From Diphasiastrum complanatum (lineage: Eukaryota; Streptophyta; Lycopodiopsida; Lycopodiales; Lycopodiaceae): a stretch of 64,000 nt of DNA. Every line of letters starts with the position of its first letter. Position 1 is the first letter of the stretch. The translations under genes were made by a program, and so were the position numbers. Shown here piece by piece: positions 46,796 to 59,000 of this stretch. The DNA lies in contig CM055111.1 of NCBI GenBank assembly GCA_029204225.1, positions 22,339,355-22,403,354 on the forward strand, given 5' to 3'. Below the pieces are notes generated by a model, which was not told the origin of the DNA, searched no databases, and saw nothing but the letters and a program-made list of their open reading frames with translations.

Positions 46796-47450
46796 GTTGT
46801 AAGCTTAGAATAGACATTTAGAAGTCACAACATATAGATAAGATTTGTTGATACTATTATAATTATGTTGTATTGGATAACATAATCCATGATGGATTAT
46901 AGGTGGGACATGAGAAGCTTAATATGTTATGACATAATAGTGAAATGCAAAAAATTGGTTGTTCAAAGCTACAAATCGCTTATATATTAGATTGATGCCA
47001 AAAATTGTCAAAGATAGTTTGAGTTTCAACATATACTTGAAAGATAAGTTGTTCATTCACGAGAAATGAATGTTGTTTGATGGCTTTTCATTTTTAGTCG
47101 TAGTTAAATTTTATTTTATTTTGTGATATGATTTGTATGTTTTGGTAATAAGCATCGTGCCATGACTGGGTGTTCCTTTCTGGATTTTGTTTAGATTCAA
47201 CAAATGGTAGATACAAAAGTAGATGCTCTCTAGAATAGAGTTATGGATCTTTGTGGATGTTGTAATTGAAAAATCAAATGATCTGAGAAATTGTCTTTTT
47301 TTTTTTCATTGTTGTAAGTTTAGAATAGACATTTAAAAGTCACAACAAATAGATAAGATTTTTGGTGATTAAGATTATGTTGTATTGGACAACATAATCT
47401 ATGATAAATTATAGGTGGGACATGACAAGCTTAATATGTTATGACATAAT
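46796..47450. repeat. pair of about 140-bp direct repeats separated by about 370 bp
   Basis: 46796-46939 and 47311-47450 share GTTGTAAG(C/T)TTAGAATAGAC through TTAATATGTTATGACATAAT with roughly 12% differences and small indels. The spacer has no coding domain. The arrangement fits a very short LTR-type element (TRIM) or a local duplication. No target duplication was confirmed. Confidence 0.7.
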
Positions 47451-48299
47451 TGTTGGAAGAAGGAAAGAGAAAATCGATAAGTCGAAGTCGTTAAACGATC
47501 TATCAAACTCTGCGAAATGATCCTTCTCCTAATGCATGACTACGCCTATCAATAATGAAACAAAGCTATCATGACAACCATCATGTTTGATCTTTTAGCA
47601 ACTAACTTTGAAATCATTAGCACTAAAGTGATTTCGTAGCCAAACAACTATAGAGTGAAAATGATACATAGAATATTGTCGCGTTCAGGCATTCAACAGT
47701 TCAGACTAAACAATAAGAGATTTATCTGTGAATGAAAACTATAGAGAAGCATACATTCTGAAGGCCCGAGGGTAGGGGCCTTCCCCAACGTAAAGCAAGT
47801 TTTAAAAAATTTCTCCTTATCTAGAAGTTTCTAGATTTATCATGCATGCCCTTCGCACCCTTCGATGTTTCTACCGTATGCTTTCAAGATTTTTACTACT
47901 TGGTGTTAGCTATGGCGTGATCAGGCAAGCTGCTATTGTGAATTCCTTGTGCACTTCATGCTAGAATGGTGTGATGAATGGAGCTCGTTTTGTGCCTTGT
48001 GTAGATCGTGCTTTCTATAGCGAGATGAATGTAGGAGTGCCTCTTTCTGAAAAAAGCCATGTGCCAAATAATGGCAGATATAATATAATAGTAGCAGATA
48101 CAATATTGGATGCCAAAAAAATCTCTGGCGATGGAGCTCATGTGTTTGTGTTGAAGTAGGGATGGATTTGTCTTGTGATGGAGCACTATCGTTCTGGAGT
48201 GTTGGAGTGCTTTGGAGTACATGGTTGAAGTATTGCTTCTTGTTTATGTAGATTGCAACGTTTATTGAGTTAGTTCTCATTGTTTTTTTGTCAATAATC
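47451..48299. other. no gene recognised
   Basis: About 47760-47795 holds GGCCCGAGGGTAGGGGCCTTCCCC, part of which recurs at 58650-58659. The - strand frame at 47933-48319 has no recognisable domain. Confidence 0.45.
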
Positions 48300-48533
48300 T
48301 GATGAGCACTATCAATCAATCACCATAAGCAATCACCAAGAGAAAGAGGAAGAACACACCATCACACTATTACACTAAATTAAAGAGAGGACAAGAGTAA
48401 TCCTGAATATATATAGAGAGAGAGGAACAATTAGGAATTGACTATTATACTAGCCTACAGCTCATTACAGCTGGTAACAGCTGGCAATAGTAACGTAAAT
48501 AGTAAACTGTAAGTTTATCATTGCTTTCTAACA
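48300..48533 (-). repeat. probable 3' LTR of the 48.3-50.9 kb Copia
   Basis: On the - strand it starts TGTTAGAAAGCAATG immediately after the polypurine tract TTGAGGGAGAG and probably ends GCTCATCA. It contains a TATATATATTC element. The right (5') LTR is missing, so the 3' end is inferred from TG/CA ends only. Confidence 0.65.
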
Positions 48534-49044
48534 CTCTCCCTCAATGATAAAATTATATTCTTCTATTTCTAAGAGACTACAAGGTTCTCAAATTTACATT
48601 TACCTAAAGACTTAGTAAAAATATCAGCCACTTGATCTTCATATTTACAAAAAACTAGATCAATGGCGCCATCAATTATTTTCTCTCGAACAAAGTGATG
48701 ATGTATCTCAATGTGTTTTGTTTGAGCATGTAGAATTGAGTTTCTGGCAAGATGGACACAACTTTTGTTGTTGCAATATACAGTTACAACATCCACCTAT
48801 GATTGACCCAAGTTAGTAAGCAATCTTCACAGCCATATTACCTCTTGTGTAGCATTGCTAAGTGCACGATACTCAGCTTCCGTCGAAGATAAGGCTACTG
48901 TAGGTTGCTTCTTGCTGCTCCAAGAAATAGCAGCTATACCATAACTAAATGTATCGTCTATCATCAATACTTCCTGCCCAATCAGCATTTGTATAACCTA
49001 CCAACATTAGGTCTTTAGACTGATTGGGAAAGATGGTATAGTGA

Positions 49045-49388
49045 GAATACCACCTGATGATGATCCATCCATTGACCTTCCGAGTGATGAACATCAGGAT
49101 ACATCTCAGGATACTACTACTCAACCTCAAGAGACAGGTTGGAGAGGTAGGGACAAACCTTTTGGTGCATGAAGGATTGAAATTGCAGGTGACAAACGCA
49201 AGGAGAAGGATGTACCGTGGGATACATTTTCACCAGGAAGCCGATCACCTGTCAGGAAGCTCCCTAAGTGGTTTGAGAGATTGTTGGAGAGCCGCGACAT
49301 GGATGACTTTCCAGGATCATCTAGCCAGGGAGAGCTACAAAGATCAACAAGAGAGAAGACACAAAGTTAGAGGTATGAAGCAACCAAA
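49045..49388 (+). mobile_element. fragment of another Copia's integrase-RT linker inserted in RNase H
   Basis: About 320 bp of this segment match 10441-10760, the linker of the 6.1-12.6 kb Copia, with roughly 7% differences, and run antisense to the element that contains them. On the - strand, RNase H reads RGTLNFG at the right edge and WYSH...TIFPNQSKDL at the left edge, so the fragment sits between two adjacent RNase H residues. No LTR or primer site comes with it. The flanks ACCACC and GCAACC give no clear target duplication. Confidence 0.85.
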
Positions 49389-50890
49389 ATTTAACGTGCC
49401 TCGAACATATCTCAAAATACGTTTAGCAACTTTCCAGTGAGTCTGACTAGGTTCTTGCATAAATTGACTTACCACACCAACAACATAAGCAATATCAGGA
49501 CATGTGTGTGTCAAATAGATTAAACTGCCCACTAACTGCCTATATAGGTATGCATCAACTTTATCAACTTCATCCGAATGCAAAAAGTTTGGTATTGACC
49601 TCCATTGGAGTACTTAGTGACTTGCAATCCTGCATATTGAACTTATACAATAGATCTCGTGCATACTTGCTTTGCGTAAGAATAACATTGTCTTCCTTTT
49701 GCTAAACTTCAATATCAAGACCCTAAATCGCAAATGTCAAAGGTATTGGAAAGGTATGATTGATTTCATCAATTAAGCCCATACTACTTCCTATAATAAT
49801 CAAATCATCGACATAGAGGACAACGAACACTATATCTGAGTTTTTCCTAAAAATTTAAAGATTAGGATCAACATCACTCTTTACCATGCCCCTTCGCTTG
49901 AAGTGTTCATCAATGCAAGAGTACCACGCTCATGGCGCTTGTTTCAATCCATATATGGTTTTGACCCATCTCATCAAAAGTAGCATCTTTGGAAATCACG
50001 ATCTTTTGTGCATCTGTGTCATACATCCTGGATTTTTCATCATATCCAAGGAAAATACACGTAACAGCTTTTGCATTCAGTTTCTTTCATTTTTCATTAG
50101 GAACATGAGCGTAAGCATCACAACCAAATACTCATAAATGAGAAACATTAGGTTTCTTTCTAGTAAAAGCTTTGTAAGGTGTCTTACCCTCCACAGAATT
50201 TGTAGGACACCGATTCAAGATATGAGTAGCTGTGTTGCATGCTTCTGCCCAAAAAGTATTTGGCAAACCCTTGCTCTTAAGCATGTCCCTAGCCATCTCC
50301 ACAATGGATCGGTTCTTCCGTTCTACAACTCCATTCTGCTGTGGTGAATAGGGTGCAGTAGTTTGCCTCTTGATCCCTTGATTCTTGCAAAAATCTATAA
50401 ACTCTGTTGAAAAATACTCACCGCCACCATCTGATCTGAGAGTCTTAATATAACAACCTGTTTGTTTTTCAACTAGAGCCTTGAACTCTCTAAACTTGGC
50501 AAAAAGCATCAGATTTCTTGCTTATGAAATAAATCCAGATATGTCTACTATAGTCATCAATGAACGTGATGAAATAGTAACAGCCACTAATGGACCTAGT
50601 TTGTATTGGTCCACACAGATCACTATGAACAAGATCAAGAATGCCATTGGCTCTTCTTGTTCCACATTTGGGGAAATATTTCTCTATGCTATTTTCCCAA
50701 AATGCAACCCTCACAATTTTTTCCTTGCACTCCCACATTCGACTGCTATGTCCCCATCAACACAATGTTTTATGGAACTATTCAATGATTCCAATCCCTT
50801 AGGGGCCAATTATAAATCATTGGCCAATAAATTAAGGCTTAAGGACTTTGAACAGAATATCAGCATAGGCCCATTGCTTCACAAAAATTA

Positions 50891-51458
50891 GATCTAGCAA
50901 TATCTATATTTTGGTGAGATCGAAAAGCATCATCATCATAAAATTGGTTGTTTGTAGCAGCATCATGGCCTCATACAAGGTTCTTTATTCATTTTGAAAA
51001 TTGTTTGAATCAATCATACAAAACTGAAAAAGAAACAAGACCAAAAGAATGTGAAATTGTCCAAATCTTACTTGATCTAGGCCAAATCTATGTACATATC
51101 ATCATTACACATGTGTAGAGCCTATCCCCACGTGTGAAATAAATGCACATATCATTTAGATTAATCATATACATACCATTTGATTTGAGATCTAGTGGTT
51201 GAAATGGCCAAAATCTAGTTTTCTAGCTATATGCCACTTGGCATCATTTTATTGGTAGGAAATGCTACACCATAAGATAAGGAGTGATCTCTCATGTGTA
51301 GGGGACTGAGTCACATGTGTGGAAATATCAGTAGCATGCGAGTTTGTACGTGTAGATGATAGTTATCTAAGTTCCTATAAGTTGGGAGAATTACGCAAAA
51401 TCAAGAGTCCGGACATTTTTCGAGTAATCAATTTGCGAGGTTTTTGTAAAATATAATT
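50891..51458. other. no gene recognised
   Basis: AT-rich sequence with several CACATGTG / CACGTGTG palindromes (51110-51330). No coding domain on either strand. Confidence 0.5.
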
Positions 51459-52151
51459 TGCATGTTTAAAATGTCGCAAAATGGAATTATCATGGCACAT
51501 ACCAAGCAATATAAAGGGCAACCAATACAAAATTTTGGAAAAAAGAAAATTGGTTTTAGGCTTTCGTAGTGGGTTTAGGATACAGTTGACAACCAATCGA
51601 CGACAATCCAAGGACATGAAGTAGTACCTCCTTTTAGGTCAGGCAGACTTTTATTAGATGGGGAGAGCTAGAGGGGGAAGTTGGAACGTTCATAAAGCGA
51701 AGGATTTAGCCAAAAAGATCAATCTCATTGCCCCCCTTCTCACAAATTCCACAGAGTGACATCGATGTTTTGAACGAGCATCAACAGCATTTCACATCTC
51801 TTACAACAGTCTATCAACATCGATTAGAGCTGTATGGCAAAAAAAACAAAAAAAATCATTGCAAAAAAAATAAAAAATTGGCCATGGCGATTAGAGCTGC
51901 ATGGCAAAAAACAAAATTTTTTTTGACCATGCAACAATGATTGTCGGCGATCATAACTGCAAAAACAAAAAGCTTGCTATAAATTAGATTTCTTATTTTG
52001 GCCATGCAGCTATGATCGCCGGCGATTAAAGCTACATGGCCAAAAAAAAAAATTCTTGTTTCTGGCCATGTTGCTGTAATTGCCGACCATTTATATTGTT
52101 TGGTACATGCCATGATATTTCCATTTTGCGAAATTTTAAGCATACAAAATA
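51459..52151. mobile_element. inverted-repeat element (about 690 bp)
   Basis: Arms of about 60 bp at 51459-51518 and 52087-52151 are inverted copies of each other with about 85% identity (for example GTCGCAAAATGGAATTATCATGGC against GCCATGATATTTCCATTTTGCG). The interior has three to four diverged copies of a block with GGCGATTAGAGCTGCATGGC and poly-A. No transposase is present. The outer borders and target duplication are unclear, so the class is unknown. Confidence 0.6.
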
Positions 52152-52517
52152 TATGAACGCAATAAGAAGATAGATTGATTCAGTAAGTATCATGTACAAA
52201 GTCTTATGATGATGAGCACAAAACTATAGCGGATGAAATCGTGTACTCTAAACTATCTTTGAGTAACTGATAACTTTGTCTTATGCACTTCCACTGATAA
52301 GTAGTAAGCGCTAATGGCAATACTCAAAACAAAACGCTAATGGAGTACAAAACAATAGTGGATGAAAAAACACATACTTTCTCTCTGTCTCTCTATATTC
52401 ACTCTATGCATAAGTGTTTTCTAATGATCAACTATTTATACTAAAGCAATTAGGCTTATCCGATTGAAACAACTAATTAGGTCGTAGGTCGCAATAAGCA
52501 ATTAGCCATAATGAGCT
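52152..52517. other. no gene recognised
   Basis: AT-rich sequence between the inverted-repeat element and an LTR. It contains a tandem-like repetition of ACAAAACNATAG(T/C)GGATGAAA (about 52219 and 52349). Confidence 0.4.
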
Positions 52518-53132
52518 TGTTGGAATCTTGATCTCAATTAAAGAGTAGAGACTTTGTAATGAGAGAAACACATTCTGATTAGATATCTATATTTGATCAG
52601 TGAGCAATGTTCTTGTTGTGATCTCCCTATTTGGAATGTCCTACTTTTAATAGATTCCTGATATACCTAGATAGAGTCGAATTCTTAACTATAGCTACTA
52701 TTGCTAATTAAGATCTTTTCTCTTCTAAGATGTAGTCAAATATTCCTGATTTACTGCTAATTTAGCTATGATGAGCCTTTGTGTGGAAAAACAAATAAAA
52801 CAAATAACAGCTAATTTTAGAGGAACATTTGATAGACATAATTCATTCAAGGATGATGTGTCCTAGACAAGAGATAAGAAAAATATTTGTTTAATTACAG
52901 TGATTCCTGGAGCACTGTTTGGCATACCGCACAATGCGTTACCATAAGAGAAAACATTGTCTCTTATGAATAGAATTGATAAGTAGTGTTTACTAGCAAA
53001 TACTTCTATCTATGTCTCTTGTATGTCTGATCTTAGAGATGTGATTGACTCAGCTCATCTCACTTACTAGTGAATGGCTTTGCATCCTCACATTCGACAT
53101 TCAGTCACTCAAAACTTGTCTGTTTATGATCA
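52518..53132 (-). repeat. 3' LTR (615 bp) of the 52.5-56.2 kb Copia
   Basis: On the - strand it begins TGATCATAAACAG after ACAGAGAGGG and ends GATTCCAACA. It matches the + oriented LTR at 43552-44160 along its whole length, with moderate divergence and one short replacement near its start. Confidence 0.85.
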
Positions 53133-56100
53133 CCCTCTCTGTTCGTTCTCCTATCCATCCTCTATATGTATAAAATCAAAGGAAGGAGGTGGTCTTTAAT
53201 GTAAGTGAATGATTACAGGAACTGCTAAACCTGCCACATCGTGACATTAAGTTTTGCTGTCAGCTTCATCCATGGTGTCAGTTCGTTGTCCTGGTACTTG
53301 GTTGATTGTGGGTCCGAAGTGCAACAATCCAAGGCCACCCTCTTGCAACCATAGTAGAGGCCATTGCGGTTAGCCTTTGGTTGTGATTGAAAAAGTTGAC
53401 TTGCAGTTCCCTACAACATCTTCGTTTGTTTGTTTGAAGTTGAAACACTCTTGGAGTCGTCCTTTATGGATGCCCAACTAGCATTGTTGTAAGACTTCAT
53501 CTGAAATCCTACATGCTGAGATAAACAAAGACCATAGTTCTTTGTTTATTTCAGGTATTGCAAAATCCTTTATGCGATCTTCCAGTGTGTGGGTCCTGGG
53601 TTAATGTTGAACGGGCTCATTCTGAATATTGTGTAAGCGATGTCTAGCCGTGTGTTGTCTGCCAAATACATTAGTGAACCTATAAGCCTTCTATAAGGCT
53701 TTTGCAGCATAGCTTCCTACTCTCCATTGTTCTGCGGATAGTCTTCATTAGTTAACACTGTGCTAGGAACCATTGGGGTATTTACTCCCTTGCAATCGAT
53801 CATGTGGAAATCATCAATTATTTTGTGAATATATCATGACTGGTGTAGAAATAATTTTCCACCTTCAAGTTCTCTTTCAATCTGTAAACCTGGGTAGCAT
53901 CTTGCTTCAATTAGCTCTATTATCTCAAAGTGTTTTGAGATATCCTCCTTTACTTGTGCAATGACAACGTCCCTCCTTGACAGAATCAATGTATCATCGG
54001 CGTAGACTCCAATGATAAAGGCTGAAAGCCCAAAAATTTGAGTGCATTATCCTTCTTCTAATACCACTGCCTTGGCAGACTGCTTTAGTCTATAAATGCT
54101 CTTGCACATCTTGCAGGCATAGCTAAGAAATGTATTGTGGGTAAATCCTGGCGGTTGGTCCATGTACATTTCTTCCTTCAGATCCCCATGCAGAAACATT
54201 GCCTTCTCATCTACAATATATATTTTGAGATTCTAGGCTGTTGCATATGCAAATAATATGTGTAGTACAGTATGTTTGACTATGAGAGAAAAGGTGTCAC
54301 CATACTTTGTGAGAAACCCTTGGCAACCAGTCTGGATTTGTATTTTGATACATTGTCATCCAATCCATATGTGTATTTGTAGACCCACTTGCATTTGATA
54401 GTTTTCCTATCTGTTGGTAAGGGCTCAAGGTTCCACACCTTGTTCTGTTTCATGGAGGTCATTTCATCTTCCATGTCCTTAATCCAATTTTCTTTCTCTG
54501 GGATGTTGATAGCCTCTTCATACATTTGGGATTCACTATTGAACCCACATAACTCTTCTTGAGTTGAGGCAGAACTTCCTGGTGTACATCTGATAGGTTG
54601 GTTCTCTCTCTGCTGGATCTCCTTGGTGGTGGCGTGAGTGCCGACGATTGTCTTGCCTTTGTCCCTTTTGTTGATAGCAAATTTCTCGTGCGTCGCAGGT
54701 GTTCTGGGCACAAGCCCTATGTTGGGCTGTTCATCATTTGAACTGTCACTCAATCCGTCTGGAACTCAAATGTCTTCTTGTTTCTGATTGACTCGGATAC
54801 GGTCCCTCTGTCGATGTCGGCAAGTTGTAATATTGTTTTCCAAGAATTTCATTGAATCTTCAATAGCCATTAATCTTGTTTCATTGAACTTTACATCTCT
54901 GACGATTTTAATTTGATTAGTTTCTGGTAGATAGATCATGTAGTATGATGAGTGTGTATCATATCCTACAAGGTATTTCTGCTCGAATTTTTCGTCCAGC
55001 TTCTCGGATCTTGTTAGGAATGTATGCATATGCCATACAATCGAAGATGTGTACATGAACTAGATTGAGTTTTGCCCCACCACACTTCATGTGGTGTGGT
55101 GTGAGGAATGTCTGATTTGCCTGTCCTATTCTACAGGTAAGTGGCCGTAGCTACTACTTCAGCCCATAATGACCTTGATGTCTTTAAGTAGGCCATCATG
55201 CACCTTGATGCTTCCATGAGAGTTTTGTTCTTTCTTTTTGCTACACCATTGTGTTGTGGTGTATAGGATGCAATCTTCTTGTGAAGGATACCACGATTGT
55301 TGCAGAAATCAGCAAAGCGGTTGGAGATGTATTATCCCCCTCTGTCAGTTCGAATCTCTTTGACCTTTCTTTCGATCCATTTTTCAGTCCAGTTTACATA
55401 TTCTGCAAACTTATCAAGAGCATCAGACTTGTTGTGAGTAAATATAGGGTGGCAAACTTGATGAAGTCATCGATGAAGGTGATGTAGTATCATGAGCCTC
55501 CCACAAAGAGCACATTGAAAGGTCCACAAATGTTAGAGTGTATTAGTTCTAGGAGCTCTGTTGATCTGAATGAATCCTTGGTAAAAGGTGTTCGTGACAT
55601 CTTGCCTTTGTTGCATGCATCATAGGGTGTCAAATTTGCATTTTTAATGCTTACTCCTTTGAATGTGCCATTCTGACTTGCTTTGTATAGTGCCATTGGG
55701 TCCATGTGACATAGTATTTTATGCCACAGAAAGTCAATTAATTCATGGGTTTGATGAGCTTTCTCTATCGGTAAGCGTACCTTTAGATGATATAGGTTGC
55801 CTCTACGTCTGCCTTGTGTGGTGAGAGTACTGGTGTTGGCATCAATGACATTGCATGTTTCATCTGTGAATGTCACACGCATGCGACATCTGCTATCCTT
55901 GCTACAAATAGAAGATCCTTTTGTAAGGTAGGTACGTATAGGACATCATCAAGTCTTTTGTCTCTACCGTTGGTGTACAACCCATAATGTGCCAGGTCCA
56001 TTCACTTGATGTTGCGATCCATCTCCCAGTATGATGTATTTGGATGAATCTGTTTGCCGAAAGTCAGCTATCATGTGTCTTGTTATCACAAAATGTGACG

Positions 56101-56160
56101 TGGTACCCGAATCAAGAACAACTTCTTGAATGTCAGTTTGTGATATAGCACACACATCTA
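52518..56160 (-). mobile_element. Ty1/Copia retrotransposon, 5' end lost
   Basis: On the - strand: protease with VVLDSGTTSHFV (DSG at 56113-56105), GAG-pre-integrase and integrase start (55882-55490), a broken integrase core (55490-55060), the linker, then RT (54753-54280; KWVYKYTYGLDD), and decayed RT/RNase H to about 53190, then the 3' LTR. Many stops and shifts. Upstream of the protease the sequence changes to unrelated DNA at about 56160; gag, primer site and 5' LTR are not found. It is close to the lineage of the 34.2-38.8 kb element, though the LTRs differ. Confidence 0.88.
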
Positions 56161-56639
56161 TGCATAAATAAGCGGATGTCGGTCGAATTTGGCCATATTG
56201 GGTGCGACCTTAGTTTGGCAGATGGTAGGCCAATTTTAGGACACTTGTCTTTTCATGCAGTTTGTGAGTTATCTATATGTACAACTTGAGAGGTGTATCT
56301 ATGGTGAATGTTTGATGTGATCTGTATATTACACTAGATCCCTATCAGATTGTTAATTGCCATGACAATAAAAGAAATTTTTTTCTTCAATTTATCATCC
56401 TTGGAAATATTTTATATATTTTGAAATAATAATCCATTTCAAATGGTGAGATGTTCGACACTTTTCTTATCTTTCTTAGATAATGAGATCCTTGTGAATT
56501 AATCTCAATTCTATTCTCATTTGTTCCAACATGAACCAACTTCCATATTCGACCAAAATGGGAATCATATCATATTTTCCTCTAAATGAAAGAGGTAGAT
56601 TTGTAGAAATCTACATAAATGAAAGTTCATATAATTCAC
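56161..56639. other. no gene recognised; possible Gypsy pol continuation
   Basis: AT-rich. Parts may derive from the Gypsy fragment to the right, but no conserved motif is readable. Confidence 0.35.
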
Positions 56640-57045
56640 CAATCTGACTAAGAACATTTGCGTTAGAGGTTGTCTTTGATGTACTAGATCTCATTGTCAA
56701 ATTCTTGTTTGAGCTCAACTCTTCGAGCTTTACAACCCCTCAAAGAATTCTAATTTCAAAGTTATTTTAGAGGCTAGTGATCATTAAACATTATAAATTT
56801 ATTACCATTTAAGTATTGTCTCCAAGTTTTAAGTCCATGGATCACACCAGCCATCCTTGGCAGTGAATATTGTTTTGAATAGCTACTCTATTTAACCCTT
56901 TATAATCCACACACATTTGGAAGCTTGTATCTTTCTTTGCTTTCAAAAGAACAAAGAACGGATAACATATCGCATGGATTCCGATGTGGGCTATGGGAAA
57001 TTGTGGTGGCAACCAATTTTCAAAGTGGACGTCGAAATCTAACAA
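56640..57045 (-). pseudogene. Gypsy reverse transcriptase / RNase H fragment
   Basis: From 57045 leftward a frame contains PFFVLLKAKKDTSFQMCVDY then KGLNRVAIQNN, the start of a Gypsy RT (usual form VDYRALN). After about 56860 it jumps to a Gypsy RNase H piece (HGLKTWRQYLNGNKFIM, then the ARRVE-like segment) in other frames. The RT catalytic motif region is deleted. A different lineage from the Gypsy at 25-31 kb. Confidence 0.75.
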
Positions 57046-57574
57046 CCCGACGTGGATATGTCATGGAATATTTAAAAAATAAATAAAATTACGTGTGATT
57101 CGACGTGGACATCAAAATCCGATGTCCATGTCAGCAATTCAAATATGTATTTACGACCTCTGACCTTTGACATTCGAGCTTGATCGACACGGACATCGGA
57201 TTCCGACGTGTTTGGGAGTCATTGGATTTCTACGTCTATGGATTTTTGGAGAGTTCATGCGATCCCGGATCTTTCCTCTCACTTGTTTTTGTGCAGAGTG
57301 GAGCGATTGAAGACGATCTTGGAGCGTTTCTTGCATTTGGAACTTGGATCTTGAAGATCATTTGATGCTTTTGATGGTTAGAGGTTGATGATTGAAGATT
57401 TGAAAGCTTTTGGAGTTTATGTTTTTCTTTTTTTTAAAGATAAAGTTTGTTTTGTTTGTGTTTGTGAAAGAAAGTGAAGAGGAAAAAGATAAGTGAGAAG
57501 GGGGAAGATAAGTGTTTGAATAGATAGTGTTAAGTGTTTTAATAGATAGTGTTAATTGTTAAGTGTTTGAATAG
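57046..57574. other. no gene recognised; repeated CGACGTGGACATC motif
   Basis: 57050-57240 repeats variants of CCGATGTCCATGTC / CGACGTGGACATC in both orientations, so short hairpins are possible. 57410-57600 holds imperfect repeats of GTGTTTGAATAGATAGTGTTAA. Confidence 0.4.
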
Positions 57575-58117
57575 GTAAGTGTAAAGTAAATGAAGATAGA
57601 TGCTAGGAAGTAGATCTTGAATAGCAAAAGTTTGAACTAGATTAGAGTACTCATTTCCTAGTCCATTCAAAATGATTTGAACTAACTCATTGTCTTGGAT
57701 ATTATCACTTATAGAAGACAACTCTCTATTTAAAGATTTGATCCTAAGAACATAATCTTGGGCATTTTCATTGCTTCCTTTCATGCCTTGAAGTATTTAG
57801 TTTCTTAGCATGAGTATTCTTGGTGTATTATTGGATTCATAAATAAATTTTAATGAATCTAATGCCTCTTTGACCGAGATACAAGATGAGATTTCTTTCA
57901 ATAGGTCATTACTTACATTCATTTTTTAGCAATGTAATGCCAATCTAGATCTCTTCTTGTACTTTACCAATTCTTGACCACCTTGAGATTCTTCTTCAAC
58001 ATCAAGGACAATGTCATAAAGATCATGGAGTACTAGCAAAGACTCCATTCTAACTTTCCAAATGGCATAATTCATGGATGTCATTGGCTTCAAACAAAAA
58101 CTCACCCATTGATGCCA
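57575..58117 (-). pseudogene. Copia gag fragment, same lineage as the left-edge element
   Basis: From an ATG at 58117 (MASMGEFLFEAND) with a shift, then IWKVRMESLLVLHDLYD, KKRSRLALHC, KMNVSNDLL and, from 57784, ENAQDYVLRIKSLNRELSS to about 57575. It parallels the gag of the element at 1-2342 almost residue by residue. No zinc knuckle or pol follows; the left border is in the TAGATAGTGTTAA repeats. Confidence 0.85.
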
Positions 58118-59000
58118 TTTTTAGTGAAAAAGCACTTGAAACTTTTTATGGTTTCACTTGGAAATCTGAATCTATAGTGTCTTCTAGCAATTGACAAGCT
58201 TGTAGACTCGACCCTATCACTCTTGAACAAATCTAGAATGATGGATTTATAGATTTTAGTCTCACACTTGTAAAATCACTCCTTAATCTATAGTTTTTGG
58301 CAATATTTCTCTCTCAACTTCAATGCACACTCAAAACATCTGAGAATCATCTTTACTGTACTTGAATCAAGCCTTAAATCAACTATATGATTGATCTAAA
58401 CCAAGAACAAATCAATGGAATAGAAACAATGCAAGAGAAAGCTTGAAAAATGCACTAGACTTGACTAGTTTTGGGTGTATGAAGCAAATAATGCACCAAA
58501 CTGAATTTTAATGCTCAAAACAGGTATTGTTTGGACCCACACATGTGGAGAGTACACATGTATCCCACAAACAGATTTGGTGCAAAAATATTGATTCTAT
58601 CTATGCACTCGGGCCCAAGGCCTTAAAATGGGGAAGGCCCCCCGACAAGGGCCTTCCCCTATACATTAGTGATTCTTTTTTATTTTGCTCAAATTAGTAT
58701 AAAGTTCAAGGCTAATTTTGGTCTCTTTAAAGGATCAACATTCTTTTTCCTCTGGTGGTTATCCAAAATCGAAAGAACACTTCTAGTGTTGCTTTTCATG
58801 CATTATAGCTACTATTCCAAGACCATAATTAAAGCTGAATTTTTGTGGGGGTTATGTTACATACCCATAGGGGCACACAACAGGTTCCCTAAGATGATGG
58901 TCTCTTTTATGGGACAGAGCACTGTCTAGAGTTATAGGTATTGTGGGTGCCATGTGTCAAAGTCCTAATGGAGTGAGGTGACCCTTTGTGATGGACCTAC
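58118..59000. other. Copia leader-like and unclassified DNA
   Basis: It should start with the leader of the gag fragment to the left (- strand), without an identifiable LTR. A strong hairpin is at 58630-58659. The frame at 58669-58929 has no recognised domain. Confidence 0.45.
58630..58659. repeat. perfect 11-bp stem hairpin
   Basis: GGGGAAGGCCC and GGGCCTTCCCC are perfect inverse complements around an 8-base loop, in AT-rich surroundings. The half GGGGCCTTCCCC also occurs at about 47777. Confidence 0.85.

Larger units (their letters stand above)
48300..50890 (-). mobile_element. 5'-truncated Ty1/Copia retrotransposon
   Basis: Read on the - strand: a decayed GAG-pre-integrase region (about 50890-50690), integrase (HSDLCGPIQTRS, FIDDYSRHIWIYF, TLRSDGGGEYF and GVVERKNRS, to 50132), the start of the linker (to about 49970), then a jump into the second half of RT (TIYGLKQAPWAWY). 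Integrase is split into two frames at about 50500. RT catalytic YVDD is at 49804-49815. RNase H is in two pieces around an insertion at 49045-49388, and the DIFTKSLGK end is at about 48600. Gag, protease and the 5' LTR are absent. Confidence 0.9.

Noticed and set aside
49057-49440. 127-codon + strand frame taken as a protein
   Set aside because: It is a shifted reading of the inserted Copia linker fragment.
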